NCBI RefSeq assembly: GCF_049898325.1
Contig: NZ_JAFCXL010000003.1
Location: 186,001-250,000 of the forward strand
DNA: 64,000 bases
Direction of reading: 5' to 3'
DNA from: JAFCUW01 sp049898325
GTDB taxonomy: Bacteria; Pseudomonadota; Gammaproteobacteria; Burkholderiales; Burkholderiaceae_D
Shown here: one piece after another, positions 25,609 to 33,983 of the stretch
Layout of the letters: every line of letters begins with the position of its first letter
Numbering within the stretch: position 1 is the first letter of the stretch
Notes under the pieces: generated by a model
What the model was told of the DNA's origin: nothing
Seen by the model: only the letters and a program-made list of their open reading frames with translations
Databases searched by the model: none
Made by a program: the position numbers and the translations under genes

Positions 25609-25803
25609 GGTCGCTAGGACTAGCGGCAGGCGCGTCGGTGCGGCGGCGCAGTCCCGGTTCGGCTGGGAGCGCACGGCGAAGACGGCGAATACGGTGGGGG
25701 TGGCGGTCTGGTACATCGGGTCACACTTTCCGGGGCGGCTGAGCGGGTCGAGCCTGGGAGCTTGGGTGCCTGGCGGGTGGCCGGGCAGCGCACTGCGGGT
25801 GAA

Positions 25804-25887
25804 TTACGCGCGGGCAGCTAGTAGCGTCGCTAGCGATAGGACGCTGGCGAGCGGTAGGGAAGTGGGCAGATGCAAAGGCGAGGACAT
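25804..25887 (-). CDS. leuL: Leucine-rich leader peptide of leuA (attenuation control)
   Basis: A 27-residue frame from ATG 25887 to TAA. It begins MSSPLHLPTSLPL and ends SLATLLAARA. Eight of 27 residues are Leu, five encoded by CTA, a codon that is very rare in a genome this GC-rich. Clustered rare cognate codons are the hallmark of a leader whose translation senses charged tRNA-Leu. The -10 of a good promoter ends 6 nt before the ATG, so the peptide is probably read from a leaderless mRNA. Downstream hairpins precede leuA. Seen directly; the regulatory role is inference. Confidence 0.75.
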   Translation of the reverse strand: MSSPLHLPTSLPLASVLSLATLLAARA

Positions 25888-25893
25888 GCAATG

Positions 25894-25923
25894 AATGTAC
25901 GACAGGCGTGCGCATTTTGTCAA
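25894..25923 (-). promoter_or_regulatory. leuA promoter
   Basis: On the minus strand: -35 TTGACA (25923-25918, exact consensus), 18-bp spacer, -10 TACATT (25899-25894). The expected transcription start falls on or next to the A of the leader-peptide ATG at 25887. Confidence 0.75.
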
Positions 25924-26056
25924 GCGCGCCGACGGTCCGCCGTGGCGCGCCGCGCACACCACGCCCTTGCGTTAAGATGGCTGTTTGCGCAAGCAGCGTT
26001 GCCATAAAGGCAGTGTTTCGGGCCTGATCCTCCATCACGTATTTTGAAGGGATTCG

Positions 26057-27813
26057 ATGCACCACAACCTCAGCCTCATCACCACCATCGCCGCCGCCCT
26101 CGGCTTCGGCCTCCTGTTCGGCATGCTCGCACTGAAACTGCGCCTGCCCGCGCTGGTCGGCTACCTGGCCGCCGGCGTGCTGATCGGCCCCGCCACGCCC
26201 GGCTTCGTCGCCGACGTCGACCTGGCCAGCCAGTTATCGGAAATTGGCGTGATGCTGCTGATGTTCGGCGTGGGCCTGCACTTTTCCATCAAGGACCTGA
26301 TGGAGGTGAAAAAAGTGGCGCTGCCGGGCGCGATCCTGCAGATCGTCGTCGCCACCGCCATGGGCGCCGGCCTGGCCCACTGGTGGGGCTGGAGTTTCGG
26401 CGCCGGCCTGGTGTTCGGCCTGGCGCTGTCGGTGGCCAGCACGGTGGTGCTGCTGCGGGCGCTGGAAGACAAGGGCATCCTCGATTCGCTCAATGGCCGC
26501 ATCGCCGTCGGCTGGCTGGTGGTGGAAGACCTGGTGACGGTGCTGATGCTGGTGCTGCTGCCGGCCCTGTCGGGCGTGCTGGGCGGCGAGGGCGGCGACA
26601 GCAGTCGCCCCCTGTGGCAGACCATCGCCATCACGCTCGGGCAGGTGGGCGCCTTCATCGCCTTCATGCTCATCGTGGGCCGCAAGCTGTTCCCGTGGCT
26701 GTTGTGGCGCGTGGCCAAGACGGGCTCGCGCGAGATGTTCACCCTGTGCGTGATCGCCGCCGCCGTCGGCATCGCCTACGGCTCGTCCGAGATTTTCGGC
26801 GTGTCGTTCGCGCTGGGCGCCTTCTTTGCCGGCATGGTGCTGCGCGAGTCGGAGTTGAGCCACCGCGCCGCCGAAGAATCGCTGCCCCTGCGCGACGCGT
26901 TTTCGGTGCTGTTCTTCGTCTCGGTGGGCATGCTGTTCGATCCGATGGTGATCGTGCAAAGGCCGCTGCAGGTGCTGGCGGTGATCGCCGTGATTATCTT
27001 TGGCAAATCGCTGGCGGCCGCGCTGCTGGTGGTGGCCTTGCGCTATCCTCTCAACACGGCCTTGACGGTGTCGGCCAGCCTGGCCCAGATCGGCGAGTTT
27101 TCCTTCATCCTGGCCGGTGTCGGCATGCAGTTGAAGCTGTTGCCGGCCGAAGGGCAGAGCCTGATCCTGGCCGGCGCCATCATCTCGATTGCCGTCAACC
27201 CGCTGCTGTTCGCCGCCGTCGAGCCCCTGCAAAAATGGATACGCTCGAAGTCCGACCTGGCGCGCCGCATGGAACGCAGCGAGGATCCGCTGGCCGGCCT
27301 GCCACCGACGACCGATCACGCCAAGCTGTCAGGTCAGATCGTGCTGGTCGGCTACGGCCGCGTCGGCAAGCGCATCGCCCGCGAACTGACGGCGCGCGGC
27401 GTGCATTTCGTCGTCGCCGAGCAAAATCGTGAACTGGTCGAGGAGTTGCGGCGCCAGGGCATCGCCGCCGTGGCGGGCGACGCCGGCGAAGCGGCCGTGC
27501 TGATCCAGGCGCACATCGCGCGTGCGGCCATGCTGGTGGTGGCCACGCCCGACACCTCGCGCGTGCGGCCATGCTGGTGGTGGCCACGCCCGACACCTCG
27601 CGCGTGCGCGCCATGCTGGAAACGGCACGCGCCCTGAACCCGTCCATCAAGACGGTGCTGCGCTCGCACAGCGAACCGGAAGCCGATCTGCTGCGCAAGG
27701 AAAACGCCGGCAAGGTGTTCTTCGGCGAGCACGTGCTGGCCGACAGCATGGCCGGCTACGTGCTCACCGAACTCGATGCGCTCGACCAGAAGGCCGCGGC
27801 GCAAAGCCACTGA
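26057..27813 (+). pseudogene. KefB-type cation:proton antiporter with C-terminal frameshift
   Basis: The frame opens at 26057 (AAGGGA upstream) with about 12 membrane segments of a CPA2 antiporter (FGLLFGMLALKLRLPALVGYLAAGVLIGPATPG-like start, FFVSVGMLFDP). A TrkA-N nucleotide-binding domain then begins at GQIVLVGYGRVGKRIARELT. At 27516-27597 a 41-bp segment is duplicated in tandem, shifting the frame: it stops at 27637 with a missense tail, while the true C-terminus (ending VLTELDALDQKAAAQSH) continues in another frame to 27813. Removing one copy restores a 571-residue protein. The membrane part is intact and may keep some function. Confidence 0.85.
27516..27608 (+). repeat. 41-bp tandem duplication that breaks the antiporter frame
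   Basis: Two identical 41-bp copies (27516-27556 and 27557-27597) followed by 11 bp of a third. Copy number 1 gives an open frame; copy number 2 shifts it by 41, which is not a multiple of 3. This looks like a recent slippage event or an assembly artefact. Confidence 0.9.
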
Positions 27814-27836
27814 GACCGGGCCGACGCTGCCAAGGC

Positions 27837-28868
27837 TCAGTCGAAGTAATTCAGGCCCAGTGCGGCCTTGACTTCGGACAGGGTCTGCGCCGCCGTTTCA
27901 CGGGCCTTCTCGGTGCCGCGGCGCAGCACGTTGAGCATTTCGCCACGGTCGGCGGCCAGGCGCACGCGCTCGGCGCGGATCGGCGCGATCACTTCCTGCA
28001 GGCGCTCGTTGAGCATTTTCTTGAGCACGCTGTCACCGAGGCCGCCGCGGCGGTAGTGGGCCTTGAGCTCGTCGATTTTCGCCGTGTCCGTATCGAACGC
28101 GTCGAGGAAGGAAAACACCACGTTGCCCTCGACCTGGCCGGGATCGTCCACCCGCAGGTGATTGGGGTCCGTGTACATCATCTTGATGGCCTTGGTGATC
28201 TCGTCGGGCGAGGCGCCCAGCGCGATCGAATTGCCCAGCGATTTGCTCATCTTCGCCTTGCCGTCGGTGCCGGGCAGGCGCGACACGCTCGAGAGCACCG
28301 CTTTTGCTTCGACCAGCACTTCGCGTCCCACGGTGGCGTTGAACTTGCGCACCAGTTCATTGGTTTGCTCGATCATCGGCAACTGGTCGTCACCCACCGG
28401 CACCAGGGTCGCCTTGAAGGCGGTGATGTCGGCCGCCTGGCTGACCGGGTAGACCAGGAAGCCCGCCGGGATGTCGCGCTCGAAGCCGCGCAGCACGATT
28501 TCGGCCTTGATGGTGGGATTGCGCTCGAGCCGCGCCACCGTCACCAGGTTCATCAGGTACTGCGTCAGTTCGGCCAGTTCGATCACTTGCGACTGGATGA
28601 AAATGGTGGACTTGTTCGGGTCGATGCCGGCGGCGAGGTAGTCAAGCGCCACTTCGATGACGTTGTCCGTCACCTTCTGGTGCTTGCCGACGTTGTCCGT
28701 CATGGCCTGGGCATCGGCCAGCAGCAGGAACTGGCGGTGGGTGTGCTGCAGTTCGACGCGGGTGCGCAGCGAGCCCAGATAGTGGCCCAGGTGCAGCGGG
28801 CCGGTGGTGCGGTCGCCGGTCAGGATGATCGGGGGGGTGCTCAAGGCAGGTACGGGTGCGAGGGACAT
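27837..28868 (-). CDS. trpS: Tryptophanyl-tRNA synthetase
   Basis: 343 residues from ATG 28868, with TGGAG 5-6 nt upstream; the longer frame to 28949 is rejected. Class I synthetase: HIGH-type motif HLGH (residues 26-29) and KMSKS (AKMSKSLGN). TrpRS landmarks are ILTGDRTTGPLHLGHY, LLADAQAMTD and YPVSQAADITAF. It charges tRNA-Trp. A 17-residue leader peptide with two adjacent Trp codons lies upstream at 28986, pointing to control by tryptophan or tRNA-Trp charging. Confidence 0.96.
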   Translation of the reverse strand: MSLAPVPALSTPPIILTGDRTTGPLHLGHYLGSLRTRVELQHTHRQFLLLADAQAMTDNVGKHQKVTDNVIEVALDYLAAGIDPNKSTIFIQSQVIELAELTQYLMNLVTVARLERNPTIKAEIVLRGFERDIPAGFLVYPVSQAADITAFKATLVPVGDDQLPMIEQTNELVRKFNATVGREVLVEAKAVLSSVSRLPGTDGKAKMSKSLGNSIALGASPDEITKAIKMMYTDPNHLRVDDPGQVEGNVVFSFLDAFDTDTAKIDELKAHYRRGGLGDSVLKKMLNERLQEVIAPIRAERVRLAADRGEMLNVLRRGTEKARETAAQTLSEVKAALGLNYFD

Positions 28869-28923
28869 CGTGACTCCAGTGGAGTGAGGGCGCCGGTGCC
28901 GTGTGCATGCCGCTTGATGCGAC

Positions 28924-28947
28924 GATGCCGCCAGGTCCGGCGGCATC
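28924..28947 (-). promoter_or_regulatory. Hairpin in the trpS leader
   Basis: GATGCCGCC and GGCGGCATC, a perfect 9-bp stem with a 6-nt loop, between the leader-peptide stop and the trpS ATG. GGCGGC also occurs just after the leader peptide and could compete for CCGCC pairing, as in an attenuator. No T-tract follows, so Rho-dependent or translational control is as likely as intrinsic termination. Confidence 0.45.
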
Positions 28948-28985
28948 ACGTGATTAATCGTGCGTGTGAAAACGGGCCGCCAGGA

Positions 28986-29039
28986 TCAGGCGCGCCACCA
29001 ATAGGGGATCAATTGCAAGCTGGTGAGGGCGGTTTTCAT
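28986..29039 (-). CDS. Trp-Trp leader peptide upstream of trpS
   Basis: A 17-residue frame, MKTALTSLQLIPYWWRA, ATG 29039 to TGA. Tandem Trp codons four residues before the end are the signature of tryptophan attenuator leaders. The next gene is trpS, not a trp biosynthetic gene. A -10 hexamer ends 7 nt before the ATG, so the mRNA is probably leaderless. The peptide itself is seen directly; control of trpS is inferred from position and codons. Confidence 0.7.
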   Translation of the reverse strand: MKTALTSLQLIPYWWRA

Positions 29040-29046
29040 GGCGGCG

Positions 29047-29055
29047 AGTATAGCA
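29047..29055 (-). promoter_or_regulatory. Extended -10 promoter of the trpS leader
   Basis: On the minus strand TGC directly precedes TATACT (29052-29047), giving an extended -10; no consensus -35 is seen. It lies between the selD stop (29068) and the Trp leader peptide (29039). Confidence 0.55.
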
Positions 29056-29067
29056 CGCAGCGCGGGC

Positions 29068-30123
29068 TCAGGCGACCGTGACGCTGGCGGCGCCGGCCGC
29101 CATCGTGCCGATCACCGCCGCCTCGCCAAAGCCTTCGCGGCGGAACAGCGCCAGCACCGCGTCGACGCTGGCCGGGTCGACCGCCACCAGCAGGCCGCCC
29201 GAGGTTTGCGGATCGGTCAGCAAGGCCTGCTGGGCCGGCGTGACGGAGGCCGCCAGCGCCACGTCGCGGCCGTAGCCGTCCCAGTTGCGCCCCGACGCGC
29301 CCGTAAAAAAGCCGTCGTGGGCCAGTTGCTCGACCCCGGGCAGCAGGGGGATGTCGGCCATGCGCAAGTGGGCCGTGAGCTGGGCGCCGCGCGCCAGTTC
29401 GAGCAGGTGGCCCAACAGGCCAAAGCCGGTGACGTCGGTCAGCGCATGCACGCCGGCCATGTCGGCCAGCGCCTTGCCGGGTTTATTGAGCTTGGTGGTG
29501 TTGGCGATCATGGCCTGGTAGCCGTCATCGCCCAACACGCCTTTTTTCAGGGCCGCCGACAACACGCCCACGCCCAGCGGTTTGCTCAGAATGAGCACGT
29601 CGCCCGCCCTGGCGTCGGCGTTGCGCTTGACCTTCGACGGGTGCACCAGGCCCAGCACCACCAGGCCGTAAATCGGTTCGCTCGAATCGATGGTGTGGCC
29701 GCCGGCGATGGGAATGCCCGCCTCGGCGCAGATCGATTCGCCGCCCTTGATGATCAGGCCGATGGTCTCGATCGGCAGTTTATCGATCGGCATGCCCACC
29801 AGCGCCAGCGCCATGATGGGCGTGCCGCCCATGGCGTAGACGTCGGAGATGGCGTTGGTGGCGGCGATGCGGCCGAAGTCGAACGGATCGTCGACGATGG
29901 GCATGAAGAAATCGGTGGTGGCGATCAGCGCCTGCTCGTCGTTGAGCTTGTAGACGGCGGCGTCATCGGCCGTCTCAATGCCCACCAGTAGTTCCTTCGG
30001 CACGGGAAAGCCGCTCGAGTTTTTCAGGATTTCGGCCAGCACGCCGGGCGCGATCTTGCAGCCGCAGCCGCCGCCGTGCGAGAACGAGGTCAGTTTGATG
30101 GGTGGGTTGGCAGGGGTGGTCAT
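29068..30123 (-). CDS. selD: Selenide, water dikinase (selenophosphate synthetase; SenC role)
   Basis: 351 residues, ATG 30123 with GGAAG 6 nt upstream. The N-terminal GGGCGCK (17-23) carries the conserved catalytic Cys and Lys. Further SelD landmarks are IATTDFFMPIVDDPFDFGRIAA, DVYAMGGTPIMALA, IAGGHTIDSSEPIYGL and DVTGFGLLGH. It makes selenophosphate from selenide and ATP. It lies 10 nt after senB, so here it most likely feeds selenoneine synthesis (SenC in that pathway). It may also serve selenocysteine or selenouridine, but no selA, selB or selU is in the window. Confidence 0.95.
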   Translation of the reverse strand: MTTPANPPIKLTSFSHGGGCGCKIAPGVLAEILKNSSGFPVPKELLVGIETADDAAVYKLNDEQALIATTDFFMPIVDDPFDFGRIAATNAISDVYAMGGTPIMALALVGMPIDKLPIETIGLIIKGGESICAEAGIPIAGGHTIDSSEPIYGLVVLGLVHPSKVKRNADARAGDVLILSKPLGVGVLSAALKKGVLGDDGYQAMIANTTKLNKPGKALADMAGVHALTDVTGFGLLGHLLELARGAQLTAHLRMADIPLLPGVEQLAHDGFFTGASGRNWDGYGRDVALAASVTPAQQALLTDPQTSGGLLVAVDPASVDAVLALFRREGFGEAAVIGTMAAGAASVTVA

Positions 30124-30133
30124 GGTGCTTCCA

Positions 30134-31114
30134 TTAAGGGGCCGGCGCGTGCGCCTGATCCCCGGGATTATCCACTAATTGCAGCAGCGCCGCTTGCTCG
30201 GCGGCGGGCGCGAACAGGGCGGCGCGCGCCGCGCACTGGGCCAGCAGCTGTGCGTAAAACGCGGTATCGAGCACGCAGCGGTCGATCAGCGCGGCCAGCG
30301 CGGCGGCGTCGCCGACGGGGAAGTAGCCGGCATAGTCCTCGCCGAGCATGCCGCGGTTGCCCGAGATATCGCTGGCCAGCACCGGCACGGCGCTGGTGAC
30401 GGCTTCGATGATGACGTTGGCGCCGCCTTCCATGGTCGAGGCGATCACCATTACGTGGCTGCCCCGCAGCAGTTCGCGCGTGCGTTCGTGCGGCTGGTTG
30501 CCCAGCCAGCGGTAGCGCGGCGAGGCGCGCGCCGTGGCGGCGGCCAGTGCGCCCAGCGCGGGGTCGAGGGCGCCGCCCACGTGCAGCAGGCGCACGCCGG
30601 GCGCCTCGATCAGGCTGGCCGCGGCCATGAAGGTGGCGGGGTCCTTTTCGGCGCGCAGGTGGCCGATCATGATGCATTGCCACACCCCCGCCGGGGCCGG
30701 CAGCGGCGCCAGCGTGGGCGCCGACTGGTAGATCACGCGCGCCTTCGGCAGCAGGTGCGCGGGCAGCAGCGCCAGGCCGGCCGGCTGCAGCAGCACCAGG
30801 TTAGTCGCGCGCTCGAGCGAGGCGCGGGCGCTGGCGTCGCAGGCGATGTCGCGGTACAGGTCGGTGCCGGTGAGCACCAGCACCGACGGACGCAGCGGCC
30901 AGGCGGCGCTGAACGCGGCCAGCGCCGGCGCGGCGCGGCGCGCGTGCAGGGCGATGAGCAGGTCGGGGGCGGCGTCGCCGGCGCACCAGTCGTGCACGAT
31001 GGTGGTGGCGTGGCGCGTGCCCAGCAACTGCGCCCAGCGGCTGGCCGTCTGCCAGTTGCCGTTGTTTTCCCGGCGCGAGGCGGGGCTGACGATCGTGATG
31101 GATTTGCTGAGCAC
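30134..31114 (-). CDS. senB: Selenosugar synthase SenB (glycosyltransferase family)
   Basis: 326 residues from a GTG at 31114, chosen because AGGAC lies 5 nt upstream and SITIVSPASRRENNGNW is a natural GT-B beginning; the longer frame would run into senA. GT-B glycosyltransferase: IMIGHLRAEKDP at the start of the C-terminal domain and the EX7E motif EGGANVIIEA. Proteins of this type encoded between an EgtB homologue and SelD are SenB, which joins selenophosphate to a UDP-sugar to give a 1-seleno-sugar. The assignment rests on the neighbours as much as on the sequence. Confidence 0.85.
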   Translation of the reverse strand: MLSKSITIVSPASRRENNGNWQTASRWAQLLGTRHATTIVHDWCAGDAAPDLLIALHARRAAPALAAFSAAWPLRPSVLVLTGTDLYRDIACDASARASLERATNLVLLQPAGLALLPAHLLPKARVIYQSAPTLAPLPAPAGVWQCIMIGHLRAEKDPATFMAAASLIEAPGVRLLHVGGALDPALGALAAATARASPRYRWLGNQPHERTRELLRGSHVMVIASTMEGGANVIIEAVTSAVPVLASDISGNRGMLGEDYAGYFPVGDAAALAALIDRCVLDTAFYAQLLAQCAARAALFAPAAEQAALLQLVDNPGDQAHAPAP

Positions 31115-31135
31115 CGGTGTCCTGTTAAAAATCGC

Positions 31136-31141
31136 TACAAT
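31136..31141 (+). promoter_or_regulatory. Candidate -10 of senA
   Basis: TACAAT with 6 nt to the senA ATG and no ribosome site between, implying a leaderless transcript. No good -35 is visible. The whole senA-senB intergenic space is 33 nt, so the senB promoter must overlap it or lie inside senA. Confidence 0.45.
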
Positions 31142-31147
31142 CTGGCC

Positions 31148-32365
31148 ATGAATCCCATTCCAGAACACCCGGCATTGTTCCGCCACGCCAGGCCGCAGCA
31201 ACTGGCCGCATCCCTGCAGGAGGCGAGAAATTATACGCTGGCCCTGTTCGATGCCTGCGCCGCGCAGGGCCTCGACGTGCTGGCGCGCGTGCCGCACTTA
31301 AAAATCATCAATCCGCCCCTGTGGGAACTGGGCCATATCGCCTGGTTCGCCGAATGGTTCGTCTTGCGCGAGGCGATGTCGACCCACCCGGCGGCGGCCC
31401 AGCGGCCGTCCCTGCTGTCGAAGGGCGACGACTGGTTCGATTCGAACCTGGTGCCGCACCGCAGCCGCTGGACGCTCGATCTGCCGCCCGCGGGCGCCCT
31501 GAAAACCTATTGCCGCGAGGTGCTCGACCGGGTGCTCGACAAGCTCTCGCGCGAGGCCGGCGTCGATGCCGCCCTGTATCCGTACCGGCTGGCGCTGGCG
31601 CACGAAGACATGCATGGCGAAGCGCTGCTCTATACCCTGCAGACGCTGGGGGTGGCGGCGCCGGCCCTGATCGGGGCGGGCGCGGCGCCGGCGCCATCCC
31701 GTGCCGGCGTCGACATCGGCTACCCCGGCGGCACCGTGCTGCTGGGCGCGAGGGGGGGCGCCGGCTTCGCTTTCGACAATGAACAGCCCGCCCTTGCCTG
31801 CCACGTGGCGCCGTTCCGGATGGACGCGTCGCTCGTCACCAACGCCCAGTACATGGACTTCGTCGATGACGGCGGCTACCAGCAGCGCCAGTTCTGGAGC
31901 ACGGCCGGCAGCGCCTGGCTGATGGGGCAGGAGCGCTCGTCACCGCGCTACTGGCAGCGCGACGGCGACGCCGCCCAATGGCGCACGGTGCGCTTCGGCC
32001 GCCCGGCGACGCTGGTCCTGGACGAGCCCGTGCGCCACGTCTGCCTGTACGAGGCGCAAGCCTACTGCGCCTGGGCGGGCCGGCGCCTGCCGCTGGAAGC
32101 GCAATGGGAGTACGCCGCCAGTTCGGCCATTCCCGGCATGCAGTGGGGCCAGTTGTGGGAGTGGACCGCCTCGCCGTTCGAGCCGTATCCGGGCTTTGTG
32201 CCCGACCGTTACGGCGACTATTCGGCGCCGTGGTTCGACAGCCACCAGGTGCTGCGCGGTGCGTCATGGGCCACACCGGCGCGGGCGCGTGACCGGCGCT
32301 TCCGGAATTTTTACATGCCAGAACGTGACGATATTTTCGTCGGTTTCAGAACCTGCGCGCCATGA
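31148..32365 (+). CDS. senA: Selenoneine synthase SenA (EgtB homologue)
   Basis: 405 residues. DinB-type N-terminal domain with iron ligands GHIAWF (His63) and HEDMHGE (His152, His156), where EgtB proteins have HEQQHQE. C-terminal FGE-sulfatase domain (about 185-405) with LVTNAQYMDFVDDGGY, RLPLEAQWEYAAS, LWEWTASPFEPYPGF and VLRGASWATP. It differs clearly from the EgtB at 18758, as expected for a paralogue with another donor. SenA forms the C-Se bond between a selenosugar and hercynine, leading to selenoneine. It diverges from senB-selD. Confidence 0.87.
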   Translation: MNPIPEHPALFRHARPQQLAASLQEARNYTLALFDACAAQGLDVLARVPHLKIINPPLWELGHIAWFAEWFVLREAMSTHPAAAQRPSLLSKGDDWFDSNLVPHRSRWTLDLPPAGALKTYCREVLDRVLDKLSREAGVDAALYPYRLALAHEDMHGEALLYTLQTLGVAAPALIGAGAAPAPSRAGVDIGYPGGTVLLGARGGAGFAFDNEQPALACHVAPFRMDASLVTNAQYMDFVDDGGYQQRQFWSTAGSAWLMGQERSSPRYWQRDGDAAQWRTVRFGRPATLVLDEPVRHVCLYEAQAYCAWAGRRLPLEAQWEYAASSAIPGMQWGQLWEWTASPFEPYPGFVPDRYGDYSAPWFDSHQVLRGASWATPARARDRRFRNFYMPERDDIFVGFRTCAP

Positions 32366-32459
32366 TTAATTTTTATGCAATGGCGTAGACGCTGCGTAGG
32401 TACATCGATACAATAGGCCGGCACCTTTCCGAAAAATAACTACATTGGGAGACAATGAC

Positions 32460-32675
32460 ATGGAAAAGGGTTTGATTGTATTGATGGTGTTGCTGTTGTG
32501 GGGCCCGGCAGTGTTGTATCTGGGCTATCGCTTTATCAAGATGTTCAATTCGCCCGACGGCGAGCGGCTGGCCCGGCGCGCTACCCAGGGGCCGTTCGTG
32601 CCCCTCAGTAGCGCAGATATTGCCGACGACGAAGCGCGCCGGCAAGCAGGGCAGCGTCCGGCGCCGCAGCGGTAA
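32460..32675 (+). CDS. Small single-pass membrane protein
   Basis: 71 residues from ATG 32460; GGGAG lies upstream and TACAAT at 32409-32414 may be the -10. Residues 4-28 (GLIVLMVLLLWGPAVLYLGYRFI) are one membrane helix. The rest is a hydrophilic cytoplasmic tail rich in Arg, Ala and Asp. No family recognised; it stands alone between senA and a convergent permease gene. Confidence 0.65.
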   Translation: MEKGLIVLMVLLLWGPAVLYLGYRFIKMFNSPDGERLARRATQGPFVPLSSADIADDEARRQAGQRPAPQR

Positions 32676-32693
32676 TTTGCGTGTGCCACCTGG

Positions 32694-33842
32694 CTACGCC
32701 CGGAACAGCAGGGCGTAGCCAATCCCCGTCGCCAGCGCCAGAAATGGCAGCGCGTAGCAGTGAAACAGCGCCCAGGCGCGTGCCTCTCCCACCATCCTCA
32801 GCGCGATCAGGCTCGCCAGCGAGCCCACGGCCGTGCCGAAGCCGCCCACGCTGACGGCGTAAGCGAGCACCTTCCAGTCCTGCGAGTACGCCGCCAGCGC
32901 AATCGCCGCGGGCACGTTGCTGATCACTTGCGAGGCGCCGATGCCGGCAAAGTACAGGTGTTCCGGCCGGTCCAGGCCCAGTTGCGCCATCGCCGCCTGC
33001 ACCTGCGGCAGGCCGGCCACCAGGCGCAGGTCGATAAACATCAGCACGAACACCAGCAGCAAGCCCCAGTCCAGCCGCGCCAGCACGGCCGGGCGCAGCA
33101 TGGCCATGCTCGCCAGCACCACCAGCAGCGCCCAGCCGGCCTGGTGCAGGTCGGTGGCCACCAGGAAGGGCAGGTACAGCGTCAGCGCCACCCACAGCAG
33201 TCGATGATCGAGCTTGCCGTGGGGCACCTGGCGCGCCAGCGCGATGGGGCGGGCGCCAAAGGTGAGCGCCGTCAGCGCCAGCAAGATCAGGCTCAGCAGC
33301 GCCGCCAGCGGCAGCATGTGCAGCACGAACTGGCCGAACGAGACCTGGGATAGCTGCCACAGGAACAGGTTTTGCGGATTTCCGATGGGCGTCAGGGCCG
33401 AGCCCGCATTCACCGCCAGCGCCTCGAACACCACCAGGCGCGCGGCCGGCATGCCCGTCAGCTTGCACATGCCCAGCGTCAGGGGCACCACCACGAACAG
33501 GGCGACGTCATTGGTCAGCACGGTCGAGAGCAGCAAGGCGCTGGCCACCAGCAGCAGCGCTGCGCGCCGCTCGGTGGCCATGACCGCGACCAGGCGCCGG
33601 CCCAGCCAGGCCAGCACGCCGCTCAGTTCCAGGCCCTGGGTCAGGGCCAGCAGCCCCGTCAGCGCGGCAATGGTGGGCCAGTCGACCAGCGCGCCATACG
33701 CGCGCACGGGCGTGGGGCCGCACAGCGTCAGCGCCAGCAGGGCTGCCAGCAGGAGGTGCAGCAAGCGGTCCGCGCGCAAGGCCTGCCAGGCCAGCGCGGG
33801 CAGGCCTGGCAGGGCGGGGTGAGAGGCCGGTGGTGAGGTCAT
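32694..33842 (-). CDS. SLC13/ArsB-like (ion transporter superfamily) permease
   Basis: 382 residues, 10-11 membrane segments. The two re-entrant-loop motifs of the ArsB/NhaD/SLC13 superfamily are seen: LLSTVLTNDVALFVVVPLTLG and NAGSALTPIGNPQNLFLW, and later QVISNVPAAIALAAYS. These transport anions, dicarboxylates or citrate; the ion is unknown. It is separate from the arsB gene at the right edge. It lies convergent to the small membrane gene at 32460. Confidence 0.82.
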   Translation of the reverse strand: MTSPPASHPALPGLPALAWQALRADRLLHLLLAALLALTLCGPTPVRAYGALVDWPTIAALTGLLALTQGLELSGVLAWLGRRLVAVMATERRAALLLVASALLLSTVLTNDVALFVVVPLTLGMCKLTGMPAARLVVFEALAVNAGSALTPIGNPQNLFLWQLSQVSFGQFVLHMLPLAALLSLILLALTALTFGARPIALARQVPHGKLDHRLLWVALTLYLPFLVATDLHQAGWALLVVLASMAMLRPAVLARLDWGLLLVFVLMFIDLRLVAGLPQVQAAMAQLGLDRPEHLYFAGIGASQVISNVPAAIALAAYSQDWKVLAYAVSVGGFGTAVGSLASLIALRMVGEARAWALFHCYALPFLALATGIGYALLFRA

Positions 33843-33983
33843 GGTGGGCAGTGGGGTGTCGACAGGACGCTACTGTGCCAGTTGTTGGCCTCGCCTGCAC
33901 GCGCGCATCGGCCTTGCGCGTGCCCAAGACCGCGTTTCGTCATGACGGTAGGCTGGGCATCGAACTGTCACCGGGAGTCCCTC

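Noticed and set aside
25516..25716. 67-residue N-terminal extension of leuA
   Set aside because: Open frame only; composition is unlike LeuA, and the normal start has a strong ribosome site. A start at 25716 has a GGAAAG site and is not fully excluded.
30179..31147. 323-codon N-terminal extension of senA on the plus strand
   Set aside because: It is antisense to senB and low complexity; the ATG at 31148 gives the normal SenA/EgtB N-terminus.
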